DNA from: Butyricimonas virosa | Lineage (GTDB): Bacteria > Bacteroidota > Bacteroidia > Bacteroidales > Marinifilaceae | Assembly: GCF_025148635.1 (NCBI RefSeq) | Contig: NZ_CP102269.1 | Span: 4,402,001-4,466,000, forward strand | Direction of reading: 5' to 3' | DNA length: 64,000 bases | Shown: positions 1 to 10,600 of the stretch, in pieces | Numbering within the stretch: the first letter of the stretch is position 1 | How the letters are laid out: each line of letters starts with the position of its first letter | Position numbers and translations under genes: made by a program | Notes under the pieces: generated by a model | Seen by the model: the letters and a program-made list of their open reading frames with translations, nothing else | Databases searched by the model: none | Told to the model about the DNA's origin: nothing

Positions 1-851
1 TTATATCCTCGATCACGTGAATACCCTTCTCGTAAAGGACAGAACAAACCTGAACTGTCGTAGCCCCTGCCAACAATAATTTCACGGCAGCCTCACCACC
101 ATGCACGCCAGTGGAAGCAGAGATCTCCAATCTCTTATCCTTCCCGGCCAAAATACCGGTCCATCTCAGAGTTGTCCTCAATTCGGCAGCAGTGCTAAAC
201 ACCGAAGCGGCCCCCATTTCTAAAGTATTAATATTAATATCCGGCTCGTAGAATCGATTGAATAATGTGGTTGCATTCGCCCCGTAAGCCTTAATTTTAT
301 CCACGAAAGCGGAAAGGTTCGTAAAATAATGACTAATCTTAACGGAAACAGGTATCTTTATCTGGCTCTTGATGGATTTCACTATCTCGAAATACACGTT
401 TTCCACTTCCGCACTCTCCTTAAACTCGTTCACCGGCAAAATAAATACATTCAACTCCAGTGCATCCGCCCCGGCCTCTTCCAACTGGCGGGCAAACGAA
501 ACCCATTCTCCACCACTAAAGCAGTTCACACTGGCAATCACGGGTATCGTCAAACGACTCTTGGCATTACGAACCAATTCCACGTACTTCTGTATCGTGT
601 TGGAACGAATGTACGCTTTGATATAATCCTCGGCCTCCGGGTAAGCATCACCCATCCCGTAACCGGCCTTGAACACACCGGAAGTCTCCTCGTTAATCTG
701 TTCCTCGAAAATTGATTTCAACACCACGGCTCCCACTCCTGCTTTCTCCATCTCGACCATCTTCTCCACGTCGGACGTTAAACCGCAACTTCCCGCGATA
801 ATCGGACTCCGTAACTCCAGTCCCATGTATTTCGTCTTCAAATCTGCCATA
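1..851 (-). CDS. Dihydroorotate dehydrogenase-like protein (partial, C-terminus off the left edge)
   Basis: The minus strand is open from the ATG at 851 to the window edge, 283 codons so far. Translation begins MADLKTKYMGLELRSPIIAG and continues with features of the FMN-binding TIM barrel of the dihydroorotate/dihydropyrimidine dehydrogenase family: SCGLTSD near the N-terminus, VIASVNC, then LELNVF, PVSVKIS, and GVHGGEAAVKLLLAGAT near the edge, the phosphate-binding end of the barrel. Bacteroidota carry such DHODH-like proteins in addition to true PyrD; the physiological substrate is not established. It lies 37 bases downstream of yggS on the same strand, so the two are probably cotranscribed. 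The stop codon lies outside the window. Confidence 0.85.
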
Positions 852-888
852 ATGATTTATTTAAATAGTTAATAATGAATCTTTCAAA

Positions 889-1569
889 TTATATATTCGC
901 GTAATTTCTCGCCCCGAAGATGGAACTCCCCACACGTACCATCGTACTTCCTTCTTCCACGGCAATCCGGTAATCTCCGGACATTCCCATGGATAATTCC
1001 TTAAATTCCGGGTTTCCCGCAAAATAAGTTGCCTTCAACTCGTCAAAAATCTCTTTCAAGTGATGAAATTCCCGTCTGACCTGTCCTTCGTCATCCGTGT
1101 TCGTTGCCATTCCCATCACACCCACGATCTTCACGTTCTTCATCTGCCTGTAATCGTCACTCTCCAAGAGAGCTTTCGCCTCTTCCATATCCAACCCGAA
1201 CTTAGTTTCCTCACTGGCTATATAAAATTGCAGCAGGCAAGGGATCACCCGGTCATGTTTCCTTCCCTCCTTGTCAATTGTCTCCAGCAATTTCAAGCTT
1301 TCCACACCGTGAATCAAAGAAACAAAAGCGGCCATATACTTCACTTTATTAGTTTGTAAATGACCGATCATATGCCATTCTATATCTTTGGGAAGTATCT
1401 CGTACTTCTCCGCCAATTCCTGTACCCGGTTTTCCCCGAATACTCTCTGCCCTGCCTCGTATGCTTCCTCTATCGCCTCCACGGGCTTTGTTTTCGATAC
1501 GGCAACTAATTTTACTCCTTCCGGCAAACTACCAGCAATCTCTTTCAAATTTTCTACAATACTGCTCAT
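889..1569 (-). CDS. yggS: YggS-family pyridoxal phosphate homeostasis protein
   Basis: 226 residues, the usual YggS/PROSC length (single-domain fold type III PLP barrel). The motif LVAVSKTKP near residues 21-29 carries the lysine that binds PLP; FGENRVQE, HMIGHLQTNK and LSMGMSGD are the other family signatures. The protein has no known catalytic activity and buffers PLP and vitamin B6 pools in the cytoplasm. An AAAAGG purine tract sits immediately before the ATG, and a TATATTTG promoter box lies 44 bases upstream. It is the first gene of a probable two-gene unit with the DHODH-like gene. Confidence 0.93.
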   Translation of the reverse strand: MSSIVENLKEIAGSLPEGVKLVAVSKTKPVEAIEEAYEAGQRVFGENRVQELAEKYEILPKDIEWHMIGHLQTNKVKYMAAFVSLIHGVESLKLLETIDKEGRKHDRVIPCLLQFYIASEETKFGLDMEEAKALLESDDYRQMKNVKIVGVMGMATNTDDEGQVRREFHHLKEIFDELKATYFAGNPEFKELSMGMSGDYRIAVEEGSTMVRVGSSIFGARNYANI

Positions 1570-1612
1570 TCCTTTTCAACATTTAACATACCCTTGAAAT
1601 ACTACGGATTCA

Positions 1613-1620
1613 CAAATATA
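1613..1620 (-). promoter_or_regulatory. Bacteroidota -7 box for yggS
   Basis: On the minus strand the sequence reads TATATTTG, a perfect TAnnTTTG -7 element, 44 bases before the yggS ATG. No clear TTTG -33 element is seen at the expected distance. Confidence 0.5.
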
Positions 1621-1806
1621 ACGTAAAATCAGCATATAATGTCAGGATACAAGCGTTAAAAATTAACGTTTATAATCTTCCGTTACAGGTTCTCGTGTCA
1701 CAAGTTGCAAGTTAATTGAATTTTATCCGTGGATGATATTCCCTCGACCCGGAGAACAAGAAAAGTAAAAAACGTTTCATGTTCTTCTACTCTCACGGAA
1801 TTTTGT

Positions 1807-1814
1807 TAATTTTG
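1807..1814 (+). promoter_or_regulatory. Bacteroidota -7 box for truA
   Basis: TAATTTTG matches the TAnnTTTG consensus and lies 20 bases before the truA ATG, giving a very short leader. A -33 TTTG is not evident. Confidence 0.5.
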
Positions 1815-1834
1815 AATCTTGAAAAAGTGGAAAC

Positions 1835-2581
1835 ATGCACAGGTATTTTATTGAATTAGCATATAACGGAAGTGAATACAACGGTTGGCAGATACAACCC
1901 AATGCTCCCTCTGTCCAGGAAGAAATCAACAAAGCACTTACCCTCCTGCTAAAACAGGAAATCAACGTGACCGGAGCCGGACGAACAGACACGGGAGTAC
2001 ACGCATCGTTTTTCGTGGCCCACTTTGATAGTGATGTTGTCATAGACCACACGCAAGCCCTGACGAACAAGCTCAATCGTTTCTTGGGAAAAAACATCGC
2101 AATCAAAGATATTTACGCCGTACAGCCTGACATGCATGCTCGCTTTTCGGCTATCTCGCGTACGTACAAATATTATATCAATAAAAACAAGAATCCGTTT
2201 ACTTACACGTTTGCCTACCGGCCGCATCCCTTACCGGACATCCGGTTAATGAACAATGCTTGTGGACTTCTCCTGCGTTACGAGGATTTCACCAGTTTCT
2301 CCAAACTGCACACGGATGTAAAAACGAACATCTGCCATTTGATGGAGGCTAACTGGGAAGAAACAGACGAACAACTTATATTTACCATCAAGGCCGACCG
2401 TTTTCTGCGCAACATGGTACGTGCCATCGTGGGAACATTGCTGGATGTAGGACAAGGACGTATCACGCTGGAACAATTCCAGCAGATTATCGAAAGTAAG
2501 GATCGATGCAAAGCAGGAACTTCTGTTCCCGGAAATGCTTTATTTCTTTGTGACATAGAATATCCCCCGTGTAAACTATAA
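1835..2581 (+). CDS. truA: tRNA pseudouridine(38-40) synthase TruA
   Basis: 248 residues, normal for bacterial TruA. It isomerises uridines 38, 39 and 40 in the anticodon arm of tRNAs. The N-terminus YFIELAYNGSEYNGWQIQPN is the family start, and GAGRTDTGVHA near residues 48-58 contains the catalytic aspartate. RFLRNMVRAIVGTLLDVG near the C-terminus is the second family signature. The gene is followed after 11 bases by a DUF4105 gene on the same strand. Confidence 0.95.
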   Translation: MHRYFIELAYNGSEYNGWQIQPNAPSVQEEINKALTLLLKQEINVTGAGRTDTGVHASFFVAHFDSDVVIDHTQALTNKLNRFLGKNIAIKDIYAVQPDMHARFSAISRTYKYYINKNKNPFTYTFAYRPHPLPDIRLMNNACGLLLRYEDFTSFSKLHTDVKTNICHLMEANWEETDEQLIFTIKADRFLRNMVRAIVGTLLDVGQGRITLEQFQQIIESKDRCKAGTSVPGNALFLCDIEYPPCKL

Positions 2582-2592
2582 TATCAAAACAC

Positions 2593-3747
2593 ATGAAAAC
2601 AAAACTATTCATCATATCCTTGTTCTTGATTTTACTCACGGCGAGTACGTCGGCTTCTATTAAGTTGTCCAAAGACGCCACAATCAGTATCTTGACGTGT
2701 TCCCCGGGTAACGAACTCTACTCGCTGTTCGGACACACGGGCATCCGGGTGGTTGATAAAGCAAACGATATGGACATTGTTTTCAATTACGGGACTTTTG
2801 ATTTTGCAACCCAAGGATTTTACTTCAAATTTGCACGTGGTCTACTCCCCTACCAATTATCGTGTTCCGAATTCCGTCGTTTTTTATCCTCCTACATCTA
2901 TGATGAACGTAGCGTGTATTCCCAGACCTTAAACCTGGATTCCATTCAAAAACAATATTTAATGGATTTACTTTTCGAAAACTATCAACCAGCAAACCGG
3001 GAATACCTTTACAACTTCCTATATGACAACTGTTCAACCCGGGTACGGGACATTATAGAGAAAAGCACGGGCAATCAAATCACATGGATAGCTCAACCTT
3101 CCACGAAAAGTTTCTGGAATCTTCTGGACGAATATCTAAGTCGTTCCCCGTGGATCCAATGGGGTATTCACACGATCCTCGGGTCTCCCGCAACTTCCGT
3201 AGCAACCATCCGGGAACAAATGTTTCTTCCCGACTACCTCATGTATCATTTAGATTCCGCAGCATATAATGGAGTTCCACTTGTGCAACCAATAGAAACG
3301 GTATACGAAGCCCCGGAACAAGATCTTTCAACTCCCTGGTACTTCTCCCCGTTCTTCGTTTTTGCCATCTGCACGCTTGCACTCATTTTACTTTTACAAA
3401 AAGCAAAAAGCCGGCGTTTACTAAAGGCAATCGCCATTCCATTCTTTATAGCGACAGGTGTTGTCGGGTGCCTCATCGTCTTTTTGTGTTTCTTCACGAA
3501 ACATCCCACAATGTTCCCCAACTTTAATACCTTCTGGGCGAACCCGTTAAATCTCGTCACCGCCTTCTTCCTCGGGAAACGCTCTCTTCCGTGGATTATC
3601 AACAAATATCTGTTTATCTACCTCTATCTCTTGATCATTGGCTTTTTACTATGGTTCTTGTTCGTTCCGGCAGTTCCCTATGCATCCATGGTCATCATGG
3701 TATGGATGATATACCTCTGCATCCGTCTTCGACAAAGCGGGAAATAA
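2593..3747 (+). CDS. DUF4105 domain-containing membrane protein
   Basis: 384 residues. An N-terminal signal sequence (hydrophobic residues about 5-22, ending near TSAS) is followed by a large exported domain with LFGHTGIRV, NYGTFDF and DNCSTRVRDI, which are hallmarks of DUF4105 (Lnb N-terminal periplasmic family). The C-terminal third has about four hydrophobic segments (residues about 250-380), so the exported domain is membrane tethered. The exact function of these proteins is unknown. Eleven bases separate it from truA, so cotranscription is likely. Confidence 0.8.
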   Translation: MKTKLFIISLFLILLTASTSASIKLSKDATISILTCSPGNELYSLFGHTGIRVVDKANDMDIVFNYGTFDFATQGFYFKFARGLLPYQLSCSEFRRFLSSYIYDERSVYSQTLNLDSIQKQYLMDLLFENYQPANREYLYNFLYDNCSTRVRDIIEKSTGNQITWIAQPSTKSFWNLLDEYLSRSPWIQWGIHTILGSPATSVATIREQMFLPDYLMYHLDSAAYNGVPLVQPIETVYEAPEQDLSTPWYFSPFFVFAICTLALILLLQKAKSRRLLKAIAIPFFIATGVVGCLIVFLCFFTKHPTMFPNFNTFWANPLNLVTAFFLGKRSLPWIINKYLFIYLYLLIIGFLLWFLFVPAVPYASMVIMVWMIYLCIRLRQSGK

Positions 3748-3775
3748 TATTTTTCGAGATTCTTTGCCTCAGCTC

Positions 3776-3805
3776 TTGCAGATTGAAATAAAACCTCTAT
3801 ATTTG
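3776..3805 (+). promoter_or_regulatory. Promoter of tRNA-Phe
   Basis: TATATTTG at 3798-3805 is a perfect -7 element, with TTGC at 3776-3779 about 18 bases upstream as a near-consensus -33 element. The tRNA begins 18 bases after the -7 box. Confidence 0.55.
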
Positions 3806-3823
3806 CACTCGCAATTCAGCGAT

Positions 3824-3896
3824 GGTACCATAGCTCAGTTGGTAGAGCAAAGGACTGAAAATCCTTGTGTCATTGGTTCGATTCCAATTGGTACCA
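3824..3896 (+). tRNA. tRNA-Phe(GAA)
   Basis: 73 bases with a full cloverleaf. The acceptor strands GGTACCA and TGGTACC pair over 7 bp with discriminator A. The D-arm contains TAGCTCAGTTGGTAGAGC. The anticodon arm is AAGGA-CTGAAAA-TCCTT with anticodon GAA, and the T-arm contains GGTTCGATTCC. CCA is not encoded. An integrase gene starts about 100 bases downstream, so this tRNA is the likely integration target of the following island. Confidence 0.95.
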
Positions 3897-3904
3897 CTGA
3901 AAAT

Positions 3905-3937
3905 GAGAGAGTTACAAAAGTGACTCTCTTTTGTTTT
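3905..3937 (+). terminator. Terminator after tRNA-Phe
   Basis: AGAGAGT at 3905-3911 pairs with ACTCTCT at 3922-3928 and is followed by TTTTGTTTT, a typical intrinsic terminator eight bases past the tRNA. Confidence 0.7.
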
Positions 3938-3998
3938 ATGGTCATTTTTAGGTGTTTTTAGCTTGATGTTTAAACCATGTTTAAACCAGAAATTAAGC

Positions 3999-5203
3999 AT
4001 GAATCCCTCAATATCAATCATTTATTACACATCAAAAACATTGAAGAATGGAAATCATCCATTAATGCTTAGAATTATTCAAAACAGGCAGACAAAATAT
4101 GTCAGTTTAGGAGTAAATATCAATCCTAAATTTTGGGATATAAAAAAAATGAACCAAAAAGGAATTGCCCAAACAGGGAGGCTATACAAAGGCTTATCAT
4201 TGAAAAGATGAAAGAGTACACAGACAAGATCATTGACTTGAAAGTGGAAAAAAGAGAGTTCACAGCAAAAACCCTGGTGGAGAAAATTAAAAATACACAT
4301 TCATGTAAAACTGTTGGAGAGATCTTTTTACAACAAATTGAACAGTTGAAGAGGGAGAACAGGATTGGATATGCCCTATCACATACACAAGTGTACAACT
4401 CCTTGATTGAGTTCAACAAGCATCTGGATATATATTTCTCTGATATTGATGTGCAATGGCTAAGAAAATATGAAACATGGCTTAAAGGTCAAAATCTGGC
4501 ATACAACACTATTGGTATCAGGTTTCGCACACTAAGGACTGTTTATAACATTGCTATCAAGGAAGGGTATGTAAAAGCTGAATTCTATCCATTCAAGGAT
4601 TACAAGGTATCAAAACTGCATGAAAACACTCCAAAAAGAGCCATTGTTAAAGATAATGTGATAAAGGTCATGAACCACAAGGAGCCTGTTTCAAATTCTT
4701 CCTACAACCAGCTGGCTATTGATCTATTCACATTCTCATATCTAATGGGTGGGATTAATTTCACAGACATGGCCAGATTAACAGGGGAAAATATCATGGA
4801 TGAACAGCTAGTGTACAGGAGGAAGAAAACAAGAAAACTTATACACCTTCCAATCCATCCAAAAGCTATGGAGATCATGAACAAGTATAAATCTGACAAT
4901 CCATATATATTTCCCATTTTATCCAGTTTTCATAAAACTGAACAGCAGAAATTGAACAGGATTCACAAGGTGATTGGAAAAGTAAATGCTTGTTTAAAAA
5001 CACTTGGGGATGAACTTGAATTGGACAAGAAATTAACCACCTATGTGGCTAGACACTCCTATGCCACCACTCTAAAAAGGGCAGGTGTTAGTACATCATT
5101 AATATGTGATGCATTGGGACATAGTTCTGAGAGGGTCACTCAAATTTACTTGGATAGCTTTGAAAACACTCAATTAAAGGCTGCAATGAAAAATTTGCTG
5201 TGA
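3999..5203 (+). CDS. Tyrosine recombinase/integrase, coding frame broken at an A8 run
   Basis: Two frames together make one integrase of about 400 residues. The first frame starts at ATG 3999 (MNPSISIIYYTSKTLKNG) and encodes the arm-type N-terminal domain found in Bacteroidota integrases. It continues through VSLGVNINPKFWDIKK and then diverges to a stop at 4209-4211. The second frame, open from 4133 to 5203, continues the family sequence from NEPKRNCPN through the SAM-like core-binding domain and the catalytic domain. Catalytic residues visible are R in ARHSYATTL, H in LGHSSERV and the nucleophile Y in QIYLDSF; the usual first arginine is absent (YLMGGINF). Joining the frames needs one extra A or a -1 shift at the run of eight A's, 4142-4149. 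It may be a decayed gene, a homopolymer error or programmed slippage. The gene lies directly after tRNA-Phe. Confidence 0.8.
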
Positions 5204-5344
5204 ACACAAATTACCAAGATTGAATGTGTAAAAAGGGGCAGGAACAGTGACCTGTCCCAACACTTCAAACAAGAATAACTTGTATTCAAGTAAAAAACAT
5301 TCATCCATATCCATGTCTTGGTAACAGATTAAAAATAGCTGAAC

Positions 5345-5887
5345 ATGGAAACAACAAGCAAAGATTTATTAAAACCACACTATGTAGAATTGATTTATAA
5401 AACTAGCATCAAATCAAAAGACAGGATAAAGGTAAATGATCCTGATGGTGTCTATCTACTGGCAAAAGAGATTTTAGGGGATAGAATGGAACATCATGAG
5501 GAAGTTTACTTGATCTTGTTAAATCAAGCCTCAAAAATATTAGGAGTGGCCCTAGTAAGCAGGGGAAGTATCAACAAAACAGTTGTGGATATAAAAATTA
5601 TATTCCAGCATGTAATCCTCTCCAACTCTTCTAGAATCATATTATTTCACAATCATCCTTCTGGAAATTGTAAACCAAGTAAAGCTGATGATGAATTGAC
5701 CAAAAACATAACTCAATTATCATCTTTAGCAAGTGTTGATTTTATAGATCACCTCATTGTGAGTGATGATGATTATTACAGCTATTCAAATGAATGCAGG
5801 CATGATGTATTAAAACCACAATCAATGATGAATAATTTATCCCCTTTTCTGGAAAAAGAAGAGATTATTTTACCTAATCTTTTATAA
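5345..5887 (+). CDS. RadC-like JAB/MPN-domain protein
   Basis: 180 residues. LFHNHPSGNCKPSKADDELT near residues 100-119 gives the HxHPSG...SxxD zinc-binding signature of the MPN+/JAB domain of RadC-like proteins. The helix-hairpin-helix N-terminus of chromosomal RadC is missing, as in the short RadC copies common on mobile elements. The true activity is unknown; the DNA-repair name is historical. It stands alone 141 bases after the integrase, in AT-rich DNA, and fits the accessory island. Confidence 0.85.
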   Translation: METTSKDLLKPHYVELIYKTSIKSKDRIKVNDPDGVYLLAKEILGDRMEHHEEVYLILLNQASKILGVALVSRGSINKTVVDIKIIFQHVILSNSSRIILFHNHPSGNCKPSKADDELTKNITQLSSLASVDFIDHLIVSDDDYYSYSNECRHDVLKPQSMMNNLSPFLEKEEIILPNLL

Positions 5888-6043
5888 TACAACAAAATAC
5901 ATGAAATAAGGCCTCAAATCTTTGATTTAAGCCACTTTCTCTGTTTTACTAATAGAGAATGTCAATGAGAAATAATATTGTCTTAAAATCAATTTATAAA
6001 GCCTTATCTAGAACCCATCAAAATAACTTAAAATATTCTTTTG

Positions 6044-6450
6044 GTCCCAGATGTTTTTAATGAGTGTTTATATAATAAATATAAAAAAATCATCTGGGAC
6101 TAGAGAAAATATTTTTAAAAGTGGTACAGGTCTAATTCTATATATAATAATAAAATTAGAGCAGTACCTAATTATCATTCCAAAACTATGATTTGATCTC
6201 TTAGAAATTTTCTAAAAGAACAATGTATATGTTGCACTTACTTGTATATAATATCATAATCTAAATGCAACACATCTTCACTAGTTGATCTCTTAGTTTC
6301 CTATAATTAAATATAAAGTAAGAGCTCTATTGTAGAAAATGTGTTGCACATAGTTGTTATATAATACATAAACTAAGTGTAACAACATTTCTTCTGATCA
6401 AGAAAAGTACTGCTCCAATTCTATATTATATAATAAAATTAGACCTGTAC
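6044..6450. repeat. Array of five inverted-repeat hairpins with a shared TATATAATA centre
   Basis: The 874-base gap after the RadC-like gene holds five imperfect hairpins. Arms are 6044-6053/6091-6100 (GTCCCAGATG, perfect), 6123-6137/6154-6168 (GGTACAGGTCTAATT, 13 of 15), 6231-6240/6262-6271 (GTTGCACTTA, 9 of 10), 6343-6355/6371-6383 (11 of 13) and 6407-6420/6437-6450 (11 of 14). Each loop contains the same 9-mer TATATAATA in the same orientation, at 6069, 6141, 6245, 6358 and 6427. The second and fifth hairpins share arm sequences, as do the third and fourth, so the set is nested. A 12-base direct repeat TTGATCTCTTAG lies at 6193 and 6285. I see no gene in 5888-6761 and cannot assign a function. 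Confidence 0.75.
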
Positions 6451-6761
6451 CCATATCTTTTAAGGAGAGATAAAGGGGTACATAAAAGAAATTATTAGCC
6501 AAACACACCAAGGATATTAAATATGTGATATTTTTGTTTTATAGCAGCCCTAAAGGCACTTGTTTATGATGCTGAATATATCTATTTTTGTGTTGTTGGA
6601 GTGAGAGATCATTCTGGCAGACATACTAGAAAGAGGCATTAATTTATCCTTCATTTGGGAATCTGGAAAGTTTCAATTATATAGTTTTTATTATTATCCT
6701 GTTGAAGAAAATTAAGAAAAGAAAAAGTCTAGATAACTTAAACGCTTAAATAACAACGCTA

Positions 6762-7058
6762 ATGAAAAAACTTGTATTTTATTATTTATTTGTTGGATTA
6801 CCAGCCTTGCTTATGCTAGTATCAACTTCGAGGACAATAATTGAATATGGATCTTTTCCGTTTACAGGTTCTTTATTAAGTCAAAAATTTTATTTTAATT
6901 GGTGTCTGTTGATGTGTAGCGTCATATTGAGAGATATTAAAGATAAAAATCACCTCGTACCATACGTAAAATTGTACCATTATATACTAAACATACACGT
7001 GGTCAAAAATGCGATTATTGCACGAATGGGTATTGCCAGAGGGAACAACACTAAATAG
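6762..7058 (+). CDS. Hypothetical small membrane protein
   Basis: 98 residues, starting MKKLVFYYLFVGLPALLMLV, which is a hydrophobic segment, with a second weaker one around residues 45-55 (FNWCLLMCSVIL). No family is recognised. It is AT-rich like the rest of the island and has no close partner gene. It could be a real small membrane protein or a gene fragment. The 254 bases that follow, to 7312, show no gene. Confidence 0.4.
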   Translation: MKKLVFYYLFVGLPALLMLVSTSRTIIEYGSFPFTGSLLSQKFYFNWCLLMCSVILRDIKDKNHLVPYVKLYHYILNIHVVKNAIIARMGIARGNNTK

Positions 7059-7312
7059 TCTTCCGATTTCACCCCCGTTTGCAGAGCTTAAAAGTATGCA
7101 CTCTTGGATTGGAACATTCACGTATTTGACAAAAAAGTTGCATTAGGAAGCAGACTCTAGCGTTGTTCATATTTGTATTATGCAAGGAAATTAGTGCTTT
7201 ATTAAATTACTTTTTAAACATATTATAAAATTCAACGATCAAACCAATCTTCTCTGAGGCTTTTGATGTGAGTTGAAAGTTACATTAATTTATTAACTTA
7301 ATTCAATAAATC

Positions 7313-7678
7313 ATGAAAACAAATGTTATTTTACTTCTAGCAGGATTAATCATGTATGAAATTAGTCCCGTGATATCTGCACAAAAGCAACAGTTTTTAG
7401 TCGCAGATTCAATTGTTAAGAATTCGTGTATGTTAATAGCTGATAGTTTAAAACAACATCGACAAACTTGGGTATCTTATGATGCATTTCAACATTTTTT
7501 TGATTTAAGAAAAGTTACTCGATTAAATAATAATTTAATCTCAAATGTTCTTTTAAATTCTCTGGATAGTACAAAAACACATTTTTCTGCTGATAGTGCG
7601 CACGTCCTTCTTCGTTTGGAGGGTAATAAAGCACGAACTCAAAGAAAATCTCTATCCAAAAAATGGGAAACAAGATGA
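7313..7678 (+). CDS. Hypothetical small exported protein upstream of the RHS genes
   Basis: 121 residues with a Sec-type signal peptide (MKTNVILLLAGLIMY, probable cleavage near VISA-QKQ). The mature part is a short helical, charged protein ending in a basic tail (KARTQRKSLSKKWETR). No family is recognised. Its stop lies 22 bases before the ATG of the first RHS gene, so it is probably the first gene of that operon, and like both RHS proteins it carries an export signal. Confidence 0.6.
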   Translation: MKTNVILLLAGLIMYEISPVISAQKQQFLVADSIVKNSCMLIADSLKQHRQTWVSYDAFQHFFDLRKVTRLNNNLISNVLLNSLDSTKTHFSADSAHVLLRLEGNKARTQRKSLSKKWETR

Positions 7679-7699
7679 CAAATCAATAAATGCCATATC

Positions 7700-10600
7700 A
7701 TGAAAACAACAACGATAATTACAATCATTATATTTGTACATAGTGTAGGATTAGCACAAAATGTTCATAAAACTACTTTCCAAAGACCTGAAGTCGCAAC
7801 TCTCTCTGCCGAGGTACAAGCACCTGTTTCCTTAAATTCTGGAGCACTGGCGATTGAAATCCCGTTATACACGTTAAAACAAGGTGATATAACAGTACCT
7901 ATTAGCATTAGTTATGATGCGACAGGGATACGAGTTGGTTCTCATCCTGGATGGACAGGCCAGAACTGGACATTAAAGGCCGGTGGGGTGATCACGAGGG
8001 TTACTAAAAGCATTCCAGACGAATCTCGTGTAGCATGGGACATGTATATTTTAAATAGCGTTATTCGTAATGAATATTTTTGGGGAAATGCATACAATTT
8101 CGGAAAACTTTTAGAGCCTGATTGGAATACAACAAGTAAAATCACAGAATGGGCAATGCCTGGTGATAATTTTTCCGAGTTAGAACCGGACGAATTTATT
8201 TTCAATTTTTGTGGACATGCTGGTAAATTCTATTTGGATGCAAATGGCCCTCGTGTTATCGGGCAAAATGGATATATAATAGAACCAATTCTTCTACATA
8301 ATTTACCTTTATATGATGGAAGGCGCCCCATACAGGAAAATGGAAGAATTAATGATGATGCGTATACATATCAAGATGGGAATGACAAGCAATATGTACA
8401 ATTAAGGGATTGCCGAATTTTTGGTTTTAAAATCATTGATCCCCAGGGATTCATCTATTATTTTGGAGAATACGAAAAAGTTGATAATGGAACGATAAAT
8501 TATTATGATGATAATTTTACAGGAATTGAGGCCACCTCTAATTTTTTCTCTCAACTGTACGACGAGAATTATTCTACTTGGTATTTAGTCAAGATTGTAT
8601 CTCCATTAGGCTATCAAGTAGAATTTGAATACGAAAATAACCCGGAATACGCATGTGCTACATTCAGTAATAATTACTCCATGACTAAAATGCGGGTAAA
8701 TGATCAAGCTTCTTTTTGGAATCTTTGGTCGCCTGGTTATATGCAAATTTCTTCTGAAGGGCAATTTTTAGATGGAAGCTTGATAATCACTAGATACCTT
8801 AAATCTATCAAAACAGACGATCAAACGATAAATTTCAAGAAATCTAAGGCTCAAGCTTTAGATTACGATTACAGTTTTATCCAAAGTTATTTGCATGAAA
8901 TTGCACGAACTAGTTATAATCCTAATATCGTTTCTGTTTTTTATGGACTTTATAGAATTGCAGATTCTAGAGCGATTTTAAACAATAACAGGCAAACAGT
9001 ACAATCGAAAGTATTTTATCCTGATTTACTCGGTTGGGCTAAACTTGATGAAATATCCATAAATTGGAATACCGGGAATACTCTCCCCATTAAATTTTTA
9101 TTTTCTTATAGAGAAAATTTATCTGAACGTTTGCAACTAACGTCAATCCAAAAAAAATCAGGGACAGAGATGGAGCCTCCTTATCAATTCGAGTATAATA
9201 ATTCTAAAAAATTGCCTAGCTATCTTGATCTTAGAACGGATCACTGGGGATATTATAATGGAACATTGCCCTCGATCACGAACAAGGCAAATTATATAAA
9301 TTACAGGCAGCCAAATTCTAATTATACAGATAGCGAGATTCTCAAAAAAATCACTTATCCAACAGGTGGGAAAAAAGAATTTATCTATGAACCTAATAAA
9401 TATTCAAAGGTCGTGAGGAGGGATAGGACGACCGGAAATATATCAATTGTGTCTGTTCCTGAAAGTACAGGAGGAGGATTAAGAATTAAAGAAATAATTG
9501 AAAGGTCGGATACAAATACGTTGGATCAACGGAAAATATATTCTTATTCAGAAGGAATATTAAACGGGGAAATTCAATATTATTGGCCAGATTATAAAGG
9601 TCGATTGACAAATGGAAATACATACACGTCAGAGAAATTTTTCTCATCGACAATGCTTCCCGTGTCTGATAACCCAGCAGGCGGTTCTGTTAGTTACACA
9701 AAGGTGACTGAAAGCATTCCTGGTTCTGGAAGAATTGAATACACGTTTACCAACCATGATACACACTCGGACCAGAATGCTGTTAGTATTGATCCTCAAA
9801 AATCAGCATATTCTCCTTTTACAAGTAGAGCTATGGAAAGAGGAAAGTTAATAAAAGAGGAAGTTTTTAAAGAACAGGAAGCACAACCAATCCGTCGAAT
9901 TACATATACATATTATATGCCTAATCAAGAAAATTTTTTACGTGCTGTTCAAGTTCGTAATTACACGTTGTTTGATGGAACTTCTCCCAATGTTATTGAA
10001 GGTTCTGCTTACAAAATATATACAGATCCAGTTTTGTTAAAAACTCGAAAAGAAGAAGTAATTACTGAAAATACTTCTATCCCATTTAAGACAGAAGTAA
10101 CCTACGCTTACAATGATTTATATTTAGTGTCGCAAGAAGATAAAAAAGAGAGTAATCCGCTTTCGACATCATTGACATCCTCAAAAATAACATATTCATA
10201 CGCTCATAACACGAATAGAGTTTTGAAGGATAAAAATATTCTGACATTAGTATCTTCAATAAAGAAATATAACAATGATGATATAATATTAGAAACAGGG
10301 TATCAATATATGGCCAATTTGCCAGTAGCAACCCGAAAATGTATTTATACACAAGGGCCAACAACTTATCATATAATTTGGTCAAACAATGTTTTTGATA
10401 TTAAAGGTAATCCTGTCTTTACTTTTTATGAAGGTACACTTGGAGAAGTCCAAATTTGGGGATTCAATTATAAGCGTCTTATTGCAAGGGTACAAAATAT
10501 TCCTAATTACAATATGATAAAAGAAGCTATAAATATAGATCCAAGGGAAATCTCGCCCTTGATGAACCCTGACATGGAACTTATTAATTCTCTCCGTGAA

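Noticed and set aside
6044..6450. CRISPR array
   Set aside because: Repeats differ in arm sequence, spacing is irregular, only a 9-mer is constant, and there are no cas genes.
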